Of a DNA stretch of 59,934 nucleotides, positions 56,079 to 59,934 are shown piece after piece. Origin of the DNA: Nostoc sp. T09 (GTDB taxonomy: Bacteria > Cyanobacteriota > Cyanobacteriia > Cyanobacteriales > Nostocaceae); contig NZ_MTAV01000043.1 of NCBI RefSeq assembly GCF_002154695.1, forward strand, positions 1 to 59,934. Reading direction: 5' to 3'. The position numbers were made by a program, and so were the translations under genes. Within the stretch, counting starts at the first letter, position 1, and each line of letters starts with the position of its first letter. A model generated the notes under the pieces. The model worked only from the letters and a program-made list of their open reading frames with translations. It had not been told where the DNA came from and did not search any database.

Positions 56079-57929
56079 TCAAGTTTGCACAGAAAATTCT
56101 TCTGGATCTATATCCCAATTTACCCAACGAACAGCAACTCTGGCAGAGTTAATCTGTGGTGGTACTCTTAATGTATGAATTTTGCCAGTGCTAGGGCAAG
56201 TCATTTTTAATAAATGAATTGCTTCAACATCAACATCAGCATTAATGCGAAGTAAGGTGTATTCTTGCCAAGAATCGATGACTTGCGCTTGTAATTGCTC
56301 ACATATGCGATCGTAGCCTATACCTTGGATTAAAACGCGCCTGAGTTCGGCATTATCTTCTGCTAAAAGCCACTGTGCTTGCCATTCGTGGGGGCGTACC
56401 TTGCCGTATTTCTCAGGTATTTTCACTCCGTGATAGTAGTATCCAGTATGCCAGCCATCGCTAAACTGAATCGCGGGTTCTCCTTCTGCGTGTAAGCGAT
56501 TCTCTGTATCTAAAGAGATTTTACGGGGGCGATCGCACACTATACAAACTCTCTCAAAGGGAAATATCCAACCGCAGTTTTCAAATAGTTGATTGAGACA
56601 CCGCAATGCTTCTTGTTCTTCTTGGTCAAGCTGATAATTAAATTCACGAACTAAAAACTCGGTCGAACCAATCATCGTCAGCAATTCTTCAGGCATAATA
56701 GTAATTTGCCCTAAAATCCTCAAATCATAGTCTTCTAACTGCTTGTGAAAACGTCTCCACACTTCTCTAGAAAAGTTATTTTGTGTAAGGCGGTTTTGAA
56801 TATTACTGTATAGAAAACATCGCAATCCTCTACTCAGTTTTTTACCAGTAATTTTCTGGATTTTCTCTGCTATCTCTTTTTCCAATTCTTGACGTTCCGG
56901 TAAACACTTTAAATTTACGGATGGACTAGGTAAAAAAATAATTTTAGGTTCTTCCAGACCCATGTAAGCATAAATATCCTTAACTGCTTTTATGCTTTTT
57001 TGTTCATCAATTGGTACAGTATAAATATTAGAACACTTGCTTTGGAGTGATGACCAGATGCTCCTGTCGAAGATTGGTGGACGAATCCCCAGTGAATTTA
57101 GGTTTTTCAGCCCAAATAATAGGCTCAAGTCGGAAATTTGATTGCAATTGAGATATAAGCGGTTTAGGTTAGTTAGCCCAGATATGGGACTTAAATCCGA
57201 AATCTGATTGTCATTAAGTATAAGTTCAGTTAGGTTAATAAGTTCAGATATAGGGCTTACATCTGCAACTTTATTGGTAGCAATATCAAATCTAGTTAGA
57301 TTGGTCAGTTGCGATATAGGACTGATATCTGAAACTTTATTATCAAGAAGATTCAATGTAGTCAGGTTGATCAGTCCAGATATGGGAGTCAGGTCGGAAA
57401 TTTGATTACGATCGAGATGCAGTACAGTCAGATTTTTTAGCTCAGATAGAGGACTTAAATCTGAAATTTGATTGCGCTCAAGATTCAGTACAGTCAAATT
57501 TATCAGCCGAGATAAAGGACTTAAATCTGAAATTTTACTGTGAACGAGATGCAGTACAGTTAGCTTGGTGAGATCGCACAGAGGATTTAAGTCTACAAGG
57601 TTTTTGTTTTTGTTACTGAAATAGAATTTAGTCAGATTAGTTAGGCTAGACAGGGGATTTAAATTTAAAATGTTCCTCTCAAAAAGATGCAGTACAGTCA
57701 AGTTAGTTAGGCTAGACAGCGGACTCAGGTCAGAAATACCCTGTTTATAAAGAATCAATTCGGTAGAGTTTGATAGTATCTGCTCTGCTTCATAGCGATC
57801 GCAAGTTCCAGCTTTCTCCAATAGCACCTCAACTGTATGTCTTGCTTCAGTTGAGAGGCTATCTTTATGCAAACACCAGTCAGCAAAGCGACGAAAGTTC
57901 GGAGTCTGGTTTGGCTGTGGTTCAGACAT
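56079..57929 (-). CDS. Leucine-rich repeat protein with an unrecognised C-terminal half
   Basis: This is a 616-residue protein. About ten 22-residue internalin-type leucine-rich repeats run from about residue 58 to 285 (NLTVLHLDRNQISDLSPLS pattern). A helical cap precedes them. The C-terminal 320 residues are not repeats and I cannot assign them; they hold CIVCDRPRK, possibly a single metal or redox site. No signal peptide is seen, so unlike internalins it should be cytoplasmic. Neighbours give no functional hint. Confidence 0.78.
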   Translation of the reverse strand: MSEPQPNQTPNFRRFADWCLHKDSLSTEARHTVEVLLEKAGTCDRYEAEQILSNSTELILYKQGISDLSPLSSLTNLTVLHLFERNILNLNPLSSLTNLTKFYFSNKNKNLVDLNPLCDLTKLTVLHLVHSKISDLSPLSRLINLTVLNLERNQISDLSPLSELKNLTVLHLDRNQISDLTPISGLINLTTLNLLDNKVSDISPISQLTNLTRFDIATNKVADVSPISELINLTELILNDNQISDLSPISGLTNLNRLYLNCNQISDLSLLFGLKNLNSLGIRPPIFDRSIWSSLQSKCSNIYTVPIDEQKSIKAVKDIYAYMGLEEPKIIFLPSPSVNLKCLPERQELEKEIAEKIQKITGKKLSRGLRCFLYSNIQNRLTQNNFSREVWRRFHKQLEDYDLRILGQITIMPEELLTMIGSTEFLVREFNYQLDQEEQEALRCLNQLFENCGWIFPFERVCIVCDRPRKISLDTENRLHAEGEPAIQFSDGWHTGYYYHGVKIPEKYGKVRPHEWQAQWLLAEDNAELRRVLIQGIGYDRICEQLQAQVIDSWQEYTLLRINADVDVEAIHLLKMTCPSTGKIHTLRVPPQINSARVAVRWVNWDIDPEEFSVQT

Positions 57930-57953
57930 TGGGTATTAGCTGGCGGGGAAACT

Positions 57954-58352
57954 CTAACTTACGATACCCATGTTCGTGTAAACCTCAATCAAATTGCCAT
58001 CGGGATCGCGAAAATGAGCTGTGCGAATTCCCCAGTCTAAACGGTCTGTAGGTTGAGCCACAACGATCGCATTATGCTCTTTGAGCCGTTGATATACTTC
58101 ATCGACGTTATCGACGGCAAAAATTAAAGATGTTTTATCCTGGCTGTAAAAGGATGAAAGCTGATTAGGGATGATTTGGGACATGAACTCTTTCTTTAAC
58201 ACAGCCAGCTGGATAGATCCGGTACTAAACTCAGCGTATCCAGTCTCTTCATCCCCCCAATCTACATCCAACCCCAGTAAATCCCGGTAGAACAAAAAAG
58301 CATCTTTGTAGTTGGAAACAAGCAGTCTTAAGTGTGTTAACTGAAGTTTCAT
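57954..58352 (-). CDS. VOC-superfamily (glyoxalase/bleomycin-resistance) protein
   Basis: The 132-residue protein carries the paired beta-alpha-beta-beta-beta modules of VOC proteins: MKLQLTHLRLLVSNYKDAFL, FYRDLLGLDVDWG, then VDNVDEVYQRLKEH and the C-terminal AHFRDPDGNLIEVYTNM. His and Glu in the metal positions are present. Substrate is unknown. It sits 20 bp upstream of nothing on its strand but follows miaE within 25 bp, so the two may be co-transcribed. Confidence 0.85.
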   Translation of the reverse strand: MKLQLTHLRLLVSNYKDAFLFYRDLLGLDVDWGDEETGYAEFSTGSIQLAVLKKEFMSQIIPNQLSSFYSQDKTSLIFAVDNVDEVYQRLKEHNAIVVAQPTDRLDWGIRTAHFRDPDGNLIEVYTNMGIVS

Positions 58353-58372
58353 AATCTCGGTGTGTTAGTTTA

Positions 58373-58969
58373 CTAACTATGAATTCTCGGCTCTGGGTGT
58401 AAATTTGCTAGCAATTCACTTTCAACAAATGCTAGTTCATCGAGCCGTTGCATGACAAGTTCACGGTCAAAGTAAGTATCGGCTAAAACCCAGTAAGTAC
58501 CAAAGTGACGTGCTTCTGATGCCATTAAACCGCGGTAAAATTTCGCTAATTCTGGCTCAGGACAGTGGGTAGCTAACAATCCTAGACGTTCGTGACTGCG
58601 CGCTTCAATTAACCCGGTGACGAGTAACGAATCTAAAAATCTATCAGGTTCTTGGGGCCGAACTTGAGCTTTCAAACCTGCGCCGTAGGGAGGTGGTGGT
58701 AAAGGTGCAAGGGGAATATTCCGGCGTTCTAGCCACTGATTGACTAGTTCAAAATGCTCTAGTTCTTCACGAGCGATCGCAGTTAACTCTCTGACCATTT
58801 TCGCATTGGAAGGGTAGCGAAACATAAAATTTAACGCCACACCCGCTGCTTTGCGTTCGCAGTGGGAATGGTCGAGCAAAATAATATCTAAGTTAGCGAT
58901 CGCCTGTTCTACCCAAGCCGAACTGGTAGGTTGTTTGAGGGTGTTGATAGTTGTTAATGCATTAAGCAC
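58373..58969 (-). CDS. miaE: tRNA-(ms2io6A37) hydroxylase
   Basis: The 198-residue ferritin-like di-iron enzyme hydroxylates the isopentenyl group of the modified adenosine 37 in tRNA. The Glu/His pairs of the iron site are seen in LDHSHCERKAAG, AREELEHFELVNQWL, GLIEARSHERL and ASEARHFGTYW. Length fits. The start is a GTG at 58969. The VOC gene follows closely. Confidence 0.9.
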   Translation of the reverse strand: MLNALTTINTLKQPTSSAWVEQAIANLDIILLDHSHCERKAAGVALNFMFRYPSNAKMVRELTAIAREELEHFELVNQWLERRNIPLAPLPPPPYGAGLKAQVRPQEPDRFLDSLLVTGLIEARSHERLGLLATHCPEPELAKFYRGLMASEARHFGTYWVLADTYFDRELVMQRLDELAFVESELLANLHPEPRIHS

Positions 58970-59080
58970 AGGATCAAAAACTCCAGAAGTCTCAATTTAG
59001 CTGACATAGCCCAGCAAATTGATTTTAATCTGGTCTGGGGCGATCGGGACTGAGCAGGCGATCGCTCCCAAGATGTTTGA

Positions 59081-59797
59081 CTACCATTCGATTGGTTGGC
59101 GATCGCGGAAGAATCCACCAGTAGCACCGCCATCATCAAGAGTTGCTAACCAGACAATTGTATCTACTCCTTGTTCTGGAGTTCTTGGTGCATTTTTTCC
59201 ACCCATATCGGTTTGCACCCAACCAGGATACATAGAATTTACTAAAATATCTGTGCCTTGTAATTCGCTTGCAAAAATCCGTGTCAGGGCATTCAAAGCT
59301 GTTTTAGAAATGCGATATCCTGGGGAACCTCCCCCCATATCATGTAGTTGTCCCATTCTTGAAGAAACATTCACTATCCGGCCATAATTCTGTTTCTTCA
59401 TGAGAGGAATTAAAGCCTGGGTAACTCGCAAAACTCCATAAACATTAGTTTCTAGCGTTTGTTTTAAAGTGTCTATTTTGGCATCAAAAATACTGTTGTC
59501 ACCTGTTGGGGAATCAATGTATATCCCAGCATTATTTACTAACACATCGAGTTTGCCAAATTCATTATTAATAAATTCAGCTAATTTTTGGCTACTTTCA
59601 TCACTGGTAACATCAAGAGGCTGAAAAATTACATCTAATCCTTCATTCTTTAATTTCAGCGCTGCTGATTTACCTTTTTCTTCATCACGACTAGTGAGAA
59701 TTACCTGATATCCTTGTTTAGCCAATTGGCGAGAGGCTTCAAATCCCAAACCGCGATTTCCACCTGTGACTACTGCCACTTTTTTAGTTGTACTCAT
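59081..59797 (-). CDS. Short-chain dehydrogenase/reductase (carbonyl-reductase-like)
   Basis: The 238-residue Rossmann protein has TGGNRGLGFEA as the cofactor loop, VLVNNAGIYID, the catalytic Ser in NVSSRMGQL and YRISK as YxxxK. An Arg in SRDEE after strand 2 suggests NADPH use. The C-terminus (GATGGFFRDRQPIEW) resembles plant and human carbonyl-reductase-like SDRs. Substrate is unknown. Start ATG at 59797. Confidence 0.9.
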   Translation of the reverse strand: MSTTKKVAVVTGGNRGLGFEASRQLAKQGYQVILTSRDEEKGKSAALKLKNEGLDVIFQPLDVTSDESSQKLAEFINNEFGKLDVLVNNAGIYIDSPTGDNSIFDAKIDTLKQTLETNVYGVLRVTQALIPLMKKQNYGRIVNVSSRMGQLHDMGGGSPGYRISKTALNALTRIFASELQGTDILVNSMYPGWVQTDMGGKNAPRTPEQGVDTIVWLATLDDGGATGGFFRDRQPIEW

Positions 59798-59934
59798 GGT
59801 TTTTCTCAGGTTATCAATCGATTGAATTATTCTACTGATTTATATCCCCTACTTCTTCAAGGATACAGCTGGCGAATAGGGGGTCTTACCCCCTGGGAAC
59901 CCGAGGAGCAGCAAATAAGAAGATACAAATAGTA

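Noticed and set aside
59714-59932. 72-codon plus-strand frame at the window end
   Set aside because: Its first part is antisense to the dehydrogenase start, and its end is a dispersed-repeat fragment.

Overview
The window reads as chromosome of a filamentous, probably heterocyst-forming cyanobacterium (Nostocales, Nostoc/Anabaena-like). The reasons are the many HIP1 octamers (GCGATCGC), the degenerate 7-base tandem repeats (STRRs) and small dispersed repeats, two tiny photosystem II genes (psbM, psbK), sucrose synthase next to a GH65 phosphorylase, and many conserved cyanobacterial proteins of unknown role. I see no rRNA, tRNA, CRISPR array or intact insertion sequence.

Layout. 0-10 kb: sugar metabolism (GH65 phosphorylase fused to a phosphoglucomutase-type HAD enzyme, then sucrose synthase), D-Ala-D-Ala ligase, a lipid acyltransferase, and an overlapping pair of very small genes (DUF6888/DUF6887 type), the first lacking a canonical start codon. 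10-24 kb: accessory and eroded material. This includes a duplicated-domain unknown, a TetR regulator fused to a degenerate tyrosine-recombinase-like domain facing a delta-9 desaturase across paired palindromes, an ogt gene broken by a dispersed repeat, a cold-shock/nuclease-like fusion, an NYN/OST-HTH ribonuclease-like protein, nitronate monooxygenase, a HAD-ATPase gene that lost most of its HAD half, a GC-rich TacA/TacT-type toxin-antitoxin pair, RNase D and a TPR lipoprotein. 24-29 kb: aldehyde dehydrogenase behind a 62-bp tandem repeat array, a peptidoglycan-binding protein, a pentapeptide-repeat protein bracketed by about 230-bp imperfect inverted repeats, and a repeat-rich intergenic kilobase.

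29-37 kb is the most interesting block. Three co-directional large genes encode a dynamin-like GTPase, a 1134-residue Hsp70/actin-like ATPase and an unrecognised 361-residue protein, followed closely by a D12-class DNA adenine methyltransferase. This looks like an operon of a poorly described NTPase system.

37-60 kb is mostly housekeeping: trpD, a retropepsin-like lipoprotein, carA, a STAS-domain protein, mini-RNase III, a SpoU/TrmH-family rRNA methyltransferase, a DUF1816 protein, an alpha/beta hydrolase, two tandem CAP-domain proteins, a DsbA-like thiol oxidoreductase, a tandem universal stress protein, psbM, a 2Fe-2S ferredoxin, psbK, tgt, cobS, a PPC-domain protein, a ComF-type phosphoribosyltransferase, a Uma2 nuclease-like protein, a GNAT enzyme, an LRR protein, a VOC protein, miaE and a short-chain dehydrogenase.

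Family names come from recognised motifs and overall sequence character. No database search was run.
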